Counted from the first letter of the stretch, positions 9,391 to 21,268 are shown. The stretch: DNA of 64,000 bases from Actinernus sp. WN-2022 (GCA_030867875.1 JAOWCC010000930.1:248001-312000); one strand, 5' to 3'. The notes: generated from the letters alone by a model not told the origin. Made by a program: numbers and translations.

Positions 9391-10661
9391 ACCAAACTGA
9401 AGATAGCAGCCAGTTCAGCAACCTGTTCAGCAGCCAGTTCAGCAGCTTCTTGAAATCAGATAGACAAATAAACTACCAATTCGAAAAATAATTCAACATG
9501 GTCATCAGAAGAGCTTACAGAGATACTATCTCACAGTGTCACATGCCCATCTCAATGAAACGTCGGGAATGGTTGGACTCTGGAATGGAAGGGAATTTGC
9601 TACATTCCGTTGCAATTTCTAGTTTAAAGCTTAATAAAAGTTACCAAAAACTATATCACTGTAGAAAACCTCACGCAATCGCGAGACATACACACAGTAA
9701 TACCATCTCACAGTGTCACATGCCCATCTCAATGAAACGTCGGGAATGGTTGGACTCTGGAATAGAGGGAATTTGCTACATTCCGTTTCAATTTCGAGTT
9801 TAAAGCTTAATAAAAGTTACCAAAAACTATAGCACTGTAGGAAACCTCACGCAATCGCGAGAGATACACACAGTAATACCATCTCACAGTGTCACATGCC
9901 CATCTCAATGAAACGTCAGGAATGGTTGGACTCTGGAATGGAAGGGAATTTGCTACATTCCGTTGCAATTTCTAGCTTAAAGCTTAATAAAAGTTACCAA
10001 CAACTATAGCACTGTAGGAAACCTCACGCAATCGCGAGACATACACACAGTAATACCATCTCACAGTGTCACATGCCCATCTCAATGAAACGTCGGGAAT
10101 GGTTGGACTCTGGAATGGAAGGGAATTTGCTACATTCCGTTTCAATTTTGAGATTAAAGCTTAATAAAAGATACCAAAAACTATAACGCTGTAGGAAACC
10201 TCACGCAATCGCGAGACATACACACAGTAATACCATCTCACAGTGTCACATGCCCATCTCAATGAAACGTCAGGAATGGTTGGACTCTGGAATGGAAGGG
10301 AATTTGCTACATTCCGTTGCAATTTCTAGCTTAAAGCTTAATAAAAGTTACCAACAACTATAGCACTGTAGGAAACCTCACGCAATCGCGAGACATACAC
10401 ACAGTAATACCATCTCACAGTGTCACATGCCCATCTCAATGAAACGTCGGGAATGGTTGGACTCTGGAATGGAAGGGAATTTGCTACATTCCGTTTCAAT
10501 TTTGAGATTAAAGCTTAATAAAAGATACCAAAAACTATAACGCTGTAGGAAACCTCACGCAATCGCGAGACATACACACAGTAATACTATCTCACAGTGT
10601 CACATGCCCATCTCAATGAAACGTCGGGAATGGTTGGACTCTGGAATGGAAGGGAATTTAG
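9391..10661 (+). repeat. Left terminal inverted repeat with 177-bp tandem array
   Basis: Units begin with ATCTCACAGTGTCACATGCC at 9528, 9705, 9881, 10058, 10235, 10412 and 10589, a period of 176-177 bp. The last is partial. The units are highly similar to one another and to the right array in reverse orientation. Confidence 0.9.
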
Positions 10662-11273
10662 CACAATTTTTACTTTTTTCGGCATTTAAATATAAACGTA
10701 GATTTTTTTATGAATAAAATAATACTAGCGTACGCAACACAGAGTGTACTAATGCTAACGCTGTGGATGACGTCAGCTGTCATCATTATTCACGCTTTAT
10801 TTGTACAGGAAATGAGAAAGTCTCATTTTCAGGGCTTTAAAACAATTTTAGTATGAGTTTTTTCAGGAGCGCGGCTCGGTGACGCTAGATTAGAACTTTA
10901 CAATTTCAAATTTTCAAAAAATCCTATTTCGATAATTAGGCCGTTCATTTTGTAAATAAACTATATATTGACTTAAAGGTACAACCTTTGCCAATTAAGT
11001 ACAGAGCGCCCGTCAAAAGAGGGCTATTTAGAACACTGAACGAACTCCTTCGACACATTGTGGGTATTTTTTATGACTTCGCTTGTCCGCCCCACCCTCC
11101 CCCTTCACAGTGTTGGGATAGAAAGGCAACATTATTAATTTTGATATCAAAGACCAAATAAATATAGCTGGGAAATATAGGTTTCATCATCGAAAGCACT
11201 CCAGCTAAGCTCTGAATTCTCTCTTAACGGCACCTAAAACAACCAAAGTCAGGACGTACTAAACAACAGATCG
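10662..11273. other. Element interior without recognised features
   Basis: AT-rich sequence inside the 10.4 kb element. I find no coding pattern or terminal repeat. Confidence 0.35.
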
Positions 11274-11440
11274 AATAGCCCACTTCCGCGATATGCTTTA
11301 CTTATTTATTTATTTATTTTTACTTTTTTTATTCTTTTCAAAGAGAAACAAAGAGAAAAGAATTAATTTAATTTAGCACGATGCCTCGTATTGAAACCTT
11401 TGTGCGTGACAAGTAAAGCATATCGCGGAAGTGGGCTATT
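11274..11440. mobile_element. Palindromic MITE, copy A
   Basis: Inverted ends AATAGCCCACTTCCGCGATA surround a short AT-rich core. A second copy of the same family, in the same form, is at 62514-62689. No target duplication is clear. Confidence 0.75.
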
Positions 11441-11537
11441 GGAATTTAGGTTTTTGAGGAGGAAGGAAAACTGGAAGAGCCAGAGGAAACTACCAAACCC
11501 TCTAGAGCAAGGGAGAGATACCAACAAACTCAAATAG

Positions 11538-11806
11538 TAAAGTAAGTAAGTAAGTAAGTAAGTAAGTTTATGAATGAAGTGTCAAATGTATGTATTCAGC
11601 TTTGCAACTAATTGGGGACACTAGTCCTACGATTTTACATCCTTATCCGAGAAGACGTGAAGGTCCAACCGTTTACTTTTATATAAAGGCAGCACCTTCT
11701 ACTCAGTTATTTTACGACCCTGATTGTTGGTCCGGTCAGGGTTTGAACCCGCGACCTGCCGCTGAACAGACCGGTACTTAACCACTGAGCTCACTGGGAG
11801 CGGACA
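11538..11806 (-). mobile_element. tRNA-derived SINE
   Basis: On the minus strand a tRNA-like head has an A box (GAGCTCAGTGG) near 11790 and a B box (GGGTTCAAACCC) near 11749, followed by a body and an (ACTT)n tail at 11566-11538. Pol III internal promoter spacing is preserved. It is not a tRNA gene because the acceptor and anticodon arms do not close. A further conserved-looking segment upstream of the head (to about 11930) may belong to the same element. Confidence 0.72.
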
Positions 11807-11930
11807 AATCACTCAACTAACGGCAATCAGACCTGAGTCGCAAAGTTGAAAGGCGAAGTGCTTGCCACTTAATACATGCGCCACCTAACACGGCTGCACT
11901 CTCTGATCGTGTCACTATTGTTTCGTCGTG

Positions 11931-12976
11931 TTACTTTTAATTGTATTATGCTTAGATAAAAAGTGATAAAAACTTAAGATTATTTTCCACACAGGAAGCC
12001 TTTGTTTTTACTGTATTCCAACTTTGGATATCACCGAAGACAATCACTTTTGTGCAGTCCTTTCAGAACAGAGATGCACTTACTAGCTTAAGAGTTGAAA
12101 TCAGGAGCCCAGTCGAGATGTAAAATAAAGCAGTGAGACATGCATGTCAATGCGCCGCGCTTATTGCCAGCTACACATACGACAAGAAATATATACTGTA
12201 TATTGAACTGATCATGGACAATAGATCGTGTGACACCAGCTGAACGTTCATTCTACTGAGGAAGTTATGATGTTGGAACCTCTTGAAAGCGTAAATATGT
12301 GACTCTGAAGTGTGCCGTAAGAAGACATTATAGGTAACTATAACAATAAAAATTGGCTTCAATCTACAATGTACCTCTCGATTGTGTTTCAGGATCTTAA
12401 CGCAATCCTACTTAACATGCCTATTACTTTTTATTCCTTTCAAAAGGCAGGTCTATAGCATAAAGCAAGGAATCCTCTCCACCGCTGGACATGAAAGAGT
12501 TAAGTGTTGTGTATCGTAAACCCTTGCGGAAAACACATTATTCCGTTTTTTAGGCAAGTGCCATTGGAAATGTTTGGTTTTCAAGCATTTGTTTGGAACA
12601 GAGTATATTCTATACAACAACAAACTAAAACATTGTGAAGCGAACAAAGCAGGAAAGTGATTCTAGGGCGCTAATTATTATCACAACCAGACTCAGATGG
12701 GGTTACAAGATAGTTTATTTGCTACACGGTGAACAGGCAGCACCCTGAATGTGGGTTGTTCTCGCTTACAAGGACATCAAAGAATGAGGTGATAACGAGA
12801 TACACACCCTGATGTCCTATCTGACAGACCATTGATACACCTAACTGGGGTCACGCGATACGTAATTAACACTTTCAACGTAATACCTTTAAACACTCAT
12901 CACACAATCAATCTTAAAGCTTGCGCGAGCGATCACGTAATCTACCGGCCGCGGTACAATAACAATAACCTATTTG
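11931..12976. other. Element interior without recognised features
   Basis: Only short unsupported reading frames occur here, on both strands. Unseen 5' exons of the gene at 15025 could lie in this stretch, but I could not pick them out. Confidence 0.3.
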
Positions 12977-13135
12977 CGGCATCCAAATATGCCCTGATAT
13001 TTCGTCCGTCCGCGGACATTATCTGTTTCGAGAAGAGAATAGTTACCGAGAACGAAGCTCGAGAGAAACTGTGAGTTTCGAGGATCGGATAATGTCCAAG
13101 AACAAATTTCAGGGCATATTTCGACGCTACAATGT
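12977..13135. repeat. Imperfect inverted repeat
   Basis: CAAATATGCCCTGATATTTC with the GGACATTATC segment is mirrored by GATAATGTCC and TTTCAGGGCATATTT. It is probably a small degraded MITE. Confidence 0.5.
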
Positions 13136-14404
13136 AGGTTCTTGTCGTAATCATTCTTCAAATATTTTTTTTGACGCGCGCTTATATGCTCACAGGGGGT
13201 GTGTTCGCTGATAGCGGAGAGAAAATACGTGACGCATTCAACCAATCACGCGATAGAAAGAATATTTGATGGATTATAATTCCTCTTATTATTTGAGTCG
13301 CACTAGCGGGGCATGGGTAAAACATCGGACCATTTAAGATAGGGGTGGGCCCGTTTTTTTTTCTAGCATAAATGAAACATAAAAAAAATCAATGTCACTC
13401 ACTAAATTATGAATTTGGTACTCCATTTCAGGACGGAAATGAGCCATTTACAAAAACGCTCTTAATATGACATTTTCATTATGACGTCATTGGCTTTTCA
13501 AATTCTTTTTCTCATTCAAATTTATCAACTCCTTTGAGAATTTCAAGATAATGGTCCAAATTCAGAGGAACAAAAGGATCGCGCAAAGAGTTCTGGTAGT
13601 TGTAGTATGTGACGCCATCATGCAAACGTCCTATTCGTGGGATGGGCCATTATATTTTTGAGGGTATTTGGTATTTGTCCAACCCCCCTAATATATAATT
13701 CTCCATCATTAGCAGTGGTGATATCATGAGGTTGTTTACAAAATCTGACAGATATCGCTCATAGTTTCGCGTTATCAGTGTTGATGTGCTGTCTGGTGTT
13801 GAGGTGCCTTTTGGTTCCCCAATTTCCCCCAAAATAGCTAGGCAAAATAAAGAGAGAGATAATGACAAAACATTACATTCGAAAATTGAACAGAAAACCA
13901 ATACCCCATCTCAGATTTAGAGGGGAAACTGGGACTCCATCTCAGATTTGATCCATACAACTCAAATAAAATGAAATGTACACAAATATAATTAAAATTA
14001 CATACTTTATTGCAGGTGTGTTGGACGAGAAGAACGCTACTTGGTAGTAACTTTGCAGGGAGGTCTTAGCAAAACATCATTGAACAACCATTTGTTCAAC
14101 TCTTTACTGCATCATTTTACGAGTAAGTAAGAAAAGAACAGTTTATGCTTTTGCCTAAAAGTACAGCATATTCATCTGGGTCTGTCACTGAACGCAGTAA
14201 TTTATCGCAGGGTATGGACAAGTGGAACGTGTTATTCCCTTCAGTTCCAAGGTAATTTGTCTATCAATTTTCTCTTGGTTTTGTATTTTTAAAATGGCCA
14301 AAGAAACGGACGATTTTTCGTACATTTTGCTTGTATGTAAATGTTTTTTCTTGTTTTTAGTCAAATAGTCGATGTGTGAAGGTCGTATTCTACACTTCCG
14401 AGGG
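13136..14404. other. Element interior without recognised features
   Basis: AT-rich, with no convincing exon, repeat or RNA. An 83-codon minus-strand frame at 13650-13901 has no recognisable domain, and I do not support it as a gene. Confidence 0.3.
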
Positions 14405-14570
14405 CAGGGGTGGATCCAGGGTTTGAACTGAGTAGTTTACTCTGACAGACCAATCAACTCATACCCCACCCACCCCACCCCTCCTAGTAATAAACTACCT
14501 AAAATTTAGAGGTTTGAAAAAAGTTGAGTAGTTTACGGAAATCACATAAACTACCCTGGATCCACCCCTG
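14405..14570. mobile_element. hAT-type MITE (tentative)
   Basis: Ends CAGGGGTGGATCCAGGG and CCCTGGATCCACCCCTG are inverted copies. GAGGG occurs on both sides (14400-14404 and 14571-14575). hAT elements usually make 8-bp duplications, so the superfamily is uncertain. Confidence 0.6.
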
Positions 14571-15024
14571 GAGGGTGCTGCTTTAACGTATGCCAATCGT
14601 TATCGTCCGGTAAGGGAACGTTCATCATTTATGGCTTGGGGCAGGGGGGTCTGGTGGTATCAAACACTAGAATAATTATCCCCCCCCCACCCGAAAAAAA
14701 ATCGTGATTTCTTAGTGTCTCGCAATTAATTGCTTAATATTCGCTTCATTAACAATTTTTTTTAATATATTTGTTTTTATATAGTTTCTTCATTTTGTAA
14801 CCTGAAAAATGTTGATGATTAAAATGCTATCGTTGATTCGTTTAGGAAGTTCGTTACTTCTCGAATCCTACGTTGCATATTCAAAGTCGCAATGATGTGA
14901 GAAATCAGGGACGAAAGAAAAGGTATCAATATTATTATTGAACATGGTATCATTAAGCCATTATACCACATCACGTCGTTATTATTATTATCATCATGTT
15001 CAATTATTGTTGTGTATTTAACAG

Positions 15025-18000
15025 CCAACCCAACGTTTCCTCAAAAAGAAGCCAAAATGATTATGCCAAGCCTTGGATAACAGAACCAGTGTTTCCCCTT
15101 CAGCCAGCAGGGAAGAAGAATAAAAAGAAAACAAAATGTCAGGAGGATAGATGTTTCCTGAAATATTCTTGCAAGGTAAAGGCTGCATGGTTTCCGTATG
15201 ATCTTCCCGATCGCTTCGATCGCTGGTTCTTTTGTTCGGTGTGAATCGAAGCGTAAATTTATACGCAGAACAAAAAAATCCAACCATCGAAGCGATCGGG
15301 GCGATCACATAAAAACCAGGCTTAAGAATAGGCGGTTTGCACCATAACGTCAGTTGAATACAACTATATCAGAATCCTTTGCGCTGATTCTTTGTTCTTC
15401 TAATTTGTCTGGGTTTACTTAGGAGTTTTCAGCATTCTTGTAGTTGTATACCGTCCAAACCATAGTTAATAGAGTGGAATGGTTAGGAAACTCAGGGACC
15501 TTCTTTGTAATAGTCTTTGTTAGCTTTTTTCAACCGTGACTCTGCACAAAACACAATAGAAATTCCAATGTGTTAATCAATCAGCCAATAGAAACGTGTG
15601 AGTTCAGTCGTTCAGGGAACGCTAATGAACTATGATAGTGCACAATCTTTTGTCTTGCCCCCTTCCAACCTCAATCGCAGCGCCTTTGTTAGCCCTTTTG
15701 AAGTTTGCCGGGTTTCCTAACCATTCCACTCTATTAACTATGTCCAAACTGAGAATCGACAACATAAGCTCCATTTCATATTGTTACGATATTATTAAAT
15801 TAAAGATATGTCTCTTGAATAGGCCTTATGCATGATGATGTCATGCTGTTGTGATCGCCACGAAACCTCAAATGGACAACATGTCCTCTCCTCTGAGTTA
15901 GTATCATACATCATCATGCATATTAGGCCTAATGTTGATTAACATGAGTATCAGGCTCTCAAGAAGAGAGGACGGGTAGAGAAAAGGAAAGAGAGCCCTC
16001 TTTTCTTTCAAAATACATGATTTCAAAATCAAAGATTATACTGTGTTATACTAGCTATCATACATTATATTATTGTGATGTTTATTTCATAACTACTGCA
16101 AGAAGTCATTTATGCTTTCAAACTGATAAATGAAAAACCTCTTTAATGCAGCAAGTGAATCGCAAGAAGAATGCGCGGAACACTCGCAAAAAGGGCAGTG
16201 TTAAGGTCGGTATAACGTGTGCCTGTGTAACTTTTGTTGACACCAGAAGTTTAAGTGCTTAAAGAGTTGCAAACAGAATCATTGCTCAGTTGTATGTTCT
16301 TTTATTTGGAATAAAAAAAGGGCTCAAAGCATAAAAAACGAAATATTGCTAATTTATTCGACAGCTCGAGAAACAAACCCGAGAAATGGATATGGCTGAA
16401 TTTAATCGAATTCTTGAAGAATTGACGACAGAGCATTGTCAGAGCCAGCTGCCTCAGACACATATAAAATCAAGGAAAAATCGGAAAGTAGTCAGTCCTC
16501 CACACCCTCCTTGCTTTTTGGGTTCTGCAGGTAAGAGAAGTTCTTATTTCCAGTTTTATAATAGCTATATTAGGTATGACGACGATGCATCAGGATTCCC
16601 TTTTCTTTATATTTTTAGGTTAACAGCAGGTGTTATATGCCAATGATTCAGTTGCATTTTTAGCAATAGCCAGTTAGAAAATATTACTTAACATCGATAC
16701 ACGGCTTAACACCGCTTTACGTCGAAATTTTGTACAGAACATGGATTATCACAGAAACCTAGTCTCCATTCCTCTGCTGAAGAGATCTCGACTGATATAG
16801 GCGAGGTTGATGTCGAGTCTCAGCTTACAATCCGAGATTTACTAGCTCGTTGTGGTGATGTCCATCCGAATCCTGGTCCCAAGGTTTGTACCGCTTTGCT
16901 AAGCCTAACAATCCACAGCCCAAATCCACTCCTCTCCCCGGAGGCACTCGATATGTTTACAATATATTATACATGTGCGGTGGGTAGAAGGTTTTAAAAT
17001 CGGATATGGTTTTGCACCCGGCAATCGCATATACCTAGCTAACAATATAATAATCCACCCTCCCCAGCCCAAAGAGATCCACAATTTTGTTTTTGTTTTA
17101 GTGCCGTCTTCTTCCTATTTTTTCAATACCACTCTTGTTTCTTCTTTCTTTCTGTATTTAGATCATTCTCTTTACGTTTGTTTCTTTTGTTTCTTTATAT
17201 CCTTGTTTCTTTACCTTTATCCATTTATCCATCCCGATAATGTTCTCGTTTTAATAAATCACGTACCAATACAGGGTAAAATGAAGATCTTACACGACAT
17301 CGATCACGATCGCCTCACGGATTTAATAGCAAATACAGGTCTACCAGGCCAAACAGAGCATCCTGCAGGTTTAAAGGAAGGATCTTACTGGTGGTGTCTA
17401 GCGAAAACATACTATGGTGGAAAACTGGAAAAACACGCCGGACCAAAGTTAGTGAAAGCTTTGTACAATTGTTGGCGAAATCCTACAGTTATTCGTATGG
17501 CGACAGACAAGATGGATATAACTGCTGCCAAGATAAAAATAAACCGAAAAATAGCAAATCCCGAAGAAGACGCTAATATGGATAAAAGGATTATAAAGGT
17601 ATATTGTTCTATACTTTTACATCTTTACATATAATTTTCAGAAAGAACTTCGACACCATGTTATGGAACGGTTTCTTGATATTGATTCATTTTCTTTTAT
17701 TTATAGGCTCGGCGTCCTTATACTCCTTCGGATTACAAGTTTAGCAGAAACCCTAAGACAGTTTATTGTGTTTGCAGAAAGCAAGACAATGGGTATAAAT
17801 CTCTTGCTGCTAGATATTTACTGATTCAACGCAGTTTAGCCGTTTAAAGCTATGAAATTAAATTACATTAAATATATTTTTGTTATAATAATAATAATAA
17901 CAATAGTAAAAATCACAATAATAAAAATCACAATAATAACAATAACAATAAAAAATAAAATTAGTAATAATAATGATAACTATATATAGCAGGGACCCGA

Positions 18001-18055
18001 AGAAAGTACAGAGCCTTCTCATGGCGAAGGATCACAAGACACCGTGAGAAAATAA
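15025..18055 (+). CDS. Multi-exon gene of unknown function with 2A-like motif and PHD-like end
   Basis: Six candidate exons keep one reading frame through consistent splice phases: 15025-15175, 16152-16205, 16365-16530, 16738-16883, 17275-17598 and 17707-17847 (stop). Acceptors end in CAG or TAG; most donors are standard (for example CAG/GTAAGA). The first two exons are lysine-rich. The fourth ends RDLLARCGDVHPNPGPK, which matches the 2A-like skipping motif D-V-x-x-N-P-G-P but has histidine where glutamate is usual. The fifth (108 codons, with SYWWCLAKTYYGGK) matches no family I know. The sixth begins a PHD-like pattern, YCVCRKQDNG. An alternative donor at 17793 could join a further exon at 17993-18055, which is acidic in one frame (GPEESTEPSHGEGSQ). 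The 5' end is missing. It may encode the element's mobility protein or a captured host protein; neither is shown. Confidence 0.55.
15181..15324. repeat. Inverted-repeat MITE in intron
   Basis: Arms of about 57 bp centred on CCGATCGCTTCGAT face each other across a short AT-rich loop. It lies in the intron after the 15025 exon. Confidence 0.65.
15461..15741. mobile_element. hAT-type MITE with 8-bp duplication
   Basis: Ends CATAGTTAATAGAGTGGAAT and its complement are flanked by GTCCAAAC on both sides (15453-15460 and 15742-15749). The 8-bp duplication and CA terminus fit hAT. The 281 bp interior is non-coding. It sits in an intron of the gene. Confidence 0.8.
15818..15933. repeat. Palindromic MITE
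   Basis: ATAGGCCTTATGCATGATG at the left is mirrored by CATCATGCATATTAGGCC at the right, with about 60 bp between the arms. Intronic. Confidence 0.6.
17880..17990. repeat. AAT/AAC-rich microsatellite
   Basis: Imperfect (AAT)n and (AAC)n runs just before the optional last exon. They could supply an AT-rich region ahead of its acceptor. Confidence 0.7.
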
Positions 18056-18155
18056 TCTTCATATCTCGACGTAGCTCGGATCGGACTGTTAGGAATTTCG
18101 CGTCATTTTACCCGGGCATATCGACGGATCGGGCTACCTGTGGTATGAGCGTTAC

Positions 18156-19813
18156 AAACAGACGTAGATCTAGACGGAATGTAGCAAATTCCCTCTATTC
18201 CAGAGTCCAACCATTCCCGACATTTCATTGAGATGGGCATGTGACACTGTGAGATGGTATTACTGTGTGTATCTCTCGCGATTGCGTGAGGTTTCCTACA
18301 GTGCTGTAGTTTTTGGTAACTTTTATTAAGCTTTAAACTCGAAATTGCAACGGAATGTAGCAAATTCCCTCTATTCCAGAGTCCAACCATTCCCGACGTT
18401 TCATTGAGATGGGCATGTGACACTGTGAGATGGTATTACTGTGTGTATCTCTCGCGATTGCGTGAGGTTTCCTACGGTGCTATAGATTTTGGTATCTTTT
18501 ATTAAGCTTTAAACTAGAAATTGCAACGGAATTTAGCAAATGTCCTTCTATTCCAGAGTCCAACCATTCCCGACGTTTCATTGAGATGGGCATGTGACAC
18601 TGTGAGATGGTACTACTGTGTGTATCTCTCGCGATTGCGTGAGGTTTCCTACAGTGCTATAGTTTTTGGTAACTTTTATTAAGCTTTAAACTCGAAATTG
18701 AAACGGAATGTAGCAAATTCACTCTATTCCAGAGTCCAACCATTCCCGACGTTTCATTGAGATGGGCATGTGACACTGTGAGATGGTATTACTGTGTGTA
18801 TCTCTCGCGATTGCGTGAGGTTTCCTACAGTGCTATAGTTTTTGGTACCTTTTATTAAGCTTTAAACTCGAAATTGAAACGGAATGTAGCAAATTCACTC
18901 TATTCCAGAGTCCAACCATTCCCGACGTTTCATTGAGATGGGCATGTGACACTGTGAGATGGTATTACTGTGTGTATCTCTCGCGATTGCGTGAGGTTTC
19001 CTACAGTGCTATAGTTTTTGGTAACTTTTATTAAGCTTTAAACTCGAAATTGAAATGGAATGTAGCAAATTCACTCTATTCCAGAGTCCAACCATTCCCG
19101 ACGTTTCATTGAGATGGGCATGTGACACTGTGAGATGGTATTACTGTGTGTATCTCTCGCGATTGCGTGAGGTTTCCTACAGTGCTATAGTTTTTGGTAA
19201 CTTTTATTAAGCTTTAAACTCGAAATTGAAACGGAATGTAGCAAATTCACTCTATTCCAGAGTCCAACCATTCCCGACGTTTCATTGAGATGGGCATGTG
19301 ACACTGTGAGATGGTATTACTGTGTGTATCTCTCGCGATTGCGTGAGGTTTCCTACAGTGCTATAGTTTTTGGTAACTTTTATTAAGCTTTAAACTCGAA
19401 ATTGAAACGGAATGTAGCAAATTCCCTCTATTCCAGAGTCCAACCATTCCCGACGTTTCATTGAGATGGGCATGTGACACTGTGAGATGGTATTACTGTG
19501 TGTATCTCTCGCGATTGCGTGAGGTTTCCTACAGTGCTATAGTTTTTGGTAACTTTTATTAAGCTTTAAACTCGAAATTGAAACGGAATGTAGCAAATTC
19601 CCTCTATTCCAGAGTCCAACCATTCCCGACGTTTCATTGAGATGGCCATGTGACACTGTGAGATAGTATCTCTGTAAGCTCTTCTGATGACCATGGTGAA
19701 TTATTTTTCGAATTGGTAGTTTATTTGTCTATCTGATTTCAAGAAGCTGCTGAACTGGCTGCTGAACTGGCTGCTGAACAGGCTGCTGAACTGGCTGCTA
19801 TCTTCAGTTTGGT
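18156..19813 (-). repeat. Right terminal inverted repeat with 176-bp tandem array
   Basis: About nine units in reverse orientation, with CACTGTGAGAT at 18245, 18421, 18598, 18774, 18950, 19126, 19302, 19478 and 19654. The terminal 160 bp mirrors the left end but has one extra CAGTTCAGCAGC unit. Confidence 0.9.
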
Positions 19814-19822
19814 AAGAAAAAG

Positions 19823-20127
19823 TGTAGCTAACGAGGCCATGATTAATGTAAGGACAAGTGGCACAGTTTTTTCCGCAGAGGAAAGAGCCAGATGGAAGAG
19901 CAGATTTGTTAGTCACATTACGTAGTTGTGATTTGACAAGTAGGTCACGAAGGTTAGGGCAACGGCGGTGAGCAACGAGAGGCAGGTTAACAAAAACGTA
20001 TTTACAGCGATTAGAAGAAAACAGTATATGAGAATGTTTACGAATCAGTGATGAAATGTTAGGTAGTGCTGGATTATATGTGATGACGAAAGGAATTCGG
20101 TTAGAATCTTGTGCATGTTTAGCCTGT
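19823..20127 (-). pseudogene. Penelope-like ORF, segment upstream of the GIY-YIG domain
   Basis: The minus frame reads RIPFVITYNPALPNISSLI, then RRCPNLRDLLV, then CGKNCATCPYINHG, the cysteine-rich linker found between RT and GIY-YIG in Penelope-like proteins. It runs into the 9-bp duplication at 19814-19822, and the coding sense resumes at 9381. The 5' side stops at a (TTAA)n run near 20127, so the RT core is missing. Confidence 0.82.
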
Positions 20128-20494
20128 AATTAATTAATTAATTAATTAAATAATTAATGTTTGGTATGTAGCGAATAGTGAAAGATACAAAAACTAGCCT
20201 ATCTTATGTATTTTCGCCCAACTAGATGATTTGTTTGCGTTATTACTCGCGCAAATGAAGTTCAGGGGGGGTTAAGCCGTTTTGAATTTTTGTTTTGGCT
20301 GTCATTTCTCCCTCTGAACTTTAATGTCAACCAAATGAAGAGGAACCCCTGCAGTTTTCTATGGGTAACATTTTAGTGAAAACCCCATGTCTCTACGATG
20401 TTGCTTTCTACCCGTAAAAATCCATCGCCCTTTCCGTTTTGGCCGCAAAGCATGCTGGGACAGTTTCATTTGCTATTTCCGAGTCCAGAACTGG
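20128..20494. other. Unassigned spacer
   Basis: A (TTAA)n run, then mixed sequence with no coding or repeat signal that I recognise. Confidence 0.35.
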
Positions 20495-20880
20495 ATTAAA
20501 TAAAGTTGCAGCGTTAAAATCATAGTTTTGGTAGTAAACACGACGAACACAACATATTGCTTGCAAATGTGGGGTAAGAAATGCGAACCTTGCAAAACTG
20601 AGGGGGGAGGGGTGGAAAATCATATGCCTTTCCTGTTAATAATGGAACCCTCCCCCATTAGAAGTGGCTAGAATGAAGTTGCAGCTTAAAAATAATGGAT
20701 TTGGTAGTAAACACGACGAATACAACATACAGGTTGCAAATGTGGGGTAAGAAATGCGAACCTTGCAAAACTGAGGGGGGAGGGGTGGAAAATCATATGC
20801 CTTTCCTGTTAATAATGGAACCCTCCCCCATTAGAAGTGGCTTGAATGAAGTTGCAGCGCTAAAATCACAATGGATTAAG
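20495..20880 (+). repeat. 173-bp tandem duplication
   Basis: GTGGGGTAAGAAATGCGAAC recurs with a period of 173 bp (20570 and 20743), with a partial third copy on the left. Two units are almost identical, including AGGGGGGAGGGGTGG. I find no function. Confidence 0.8.
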
Positions 20881-21192
20881 TGATGTGGCAGAGTTAAAAC
20901 CATGGTTTCTGTACTCGACGCGACAACTGCCATGCGGCATGAACTGCGGAAAGCTGTCGGTTCGCGAGCTTGTGATGACATTCAATGCACTTGGATGGAA
21001 AATAACAATCGTTTCAAGGAGAAACTTTTTTCGCTGATGTTTAGGCCACTTATTTCCACGAGAAGTGCTCCAAAATCCCAGTTGAGCCTTAGTAGGTGAA
21101 AAATAACCATACACCCACGATCACTACCATGACGTAGCTAACATCGAACACGCATGTTGGATTATCGTTAGCGGTATCTACTAGTTCCTTTG

Positions 21193-21228
21193 TTCCTAAC
21201 GATAATCATAGAAATAATACAATCATTA

Positions 21229-21268
<40 letters not shown>

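Larger units (their letters stand above)
9391..19813. mobile_element. 10.4 kb foldback/Mutator-like transposon with 177-bp repeat arrays
   Basis: The ends are inverted copies beginning ACCAAACTGAAGATAGCAGC. They continue through a short 12-bp repeat (CAGTTCAGCAGC) and then an array of 177-bp units. Nine-base duplications AAGAAAAAG flank the element (9382-9390 and 19814-19822), and counting one copy restores the Penelope reading frame across the site. A 9-bp duplication and long repetitive ends suit Mutator-like or foldback transposons, but I recognise no transposase. The interior holds a spliced gene of unknown function at 15025-18055 plus a SINE and at least five smaller inverted-repeat elements. 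It could be a non-autonomous element that captured a gene, or an autonomous element with an unfamiliar transposase. Confidence 0.85.

Noticed and set aside
9394..9490. GIY-YIG frame extending left of the element boundary
   Set aside because: The 132-codon frame starts inside the transposon end. Only codons below 9381 belong to the Penelope protein.
9528..10661. Possible CRISPR array
   Set aside because: The whole 177-bp unit repeats without unique spacers, and the array is an arm of an inverted repeat.
11738..11806. tRNA gene on the minus strand
   Set aside because: Same reason: it is a SINE head with an (ACTT)n tail.
14405..14570. Firm hAT assignment
   Set aside because: The visible duplication is only 5 bp, so only a tentative label is given.
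20866..21114. Short overlapping frames near 20.9-21.1 kb
   Set aside because: They lie on both strands, have no domain and partly follow a tandem duplication.
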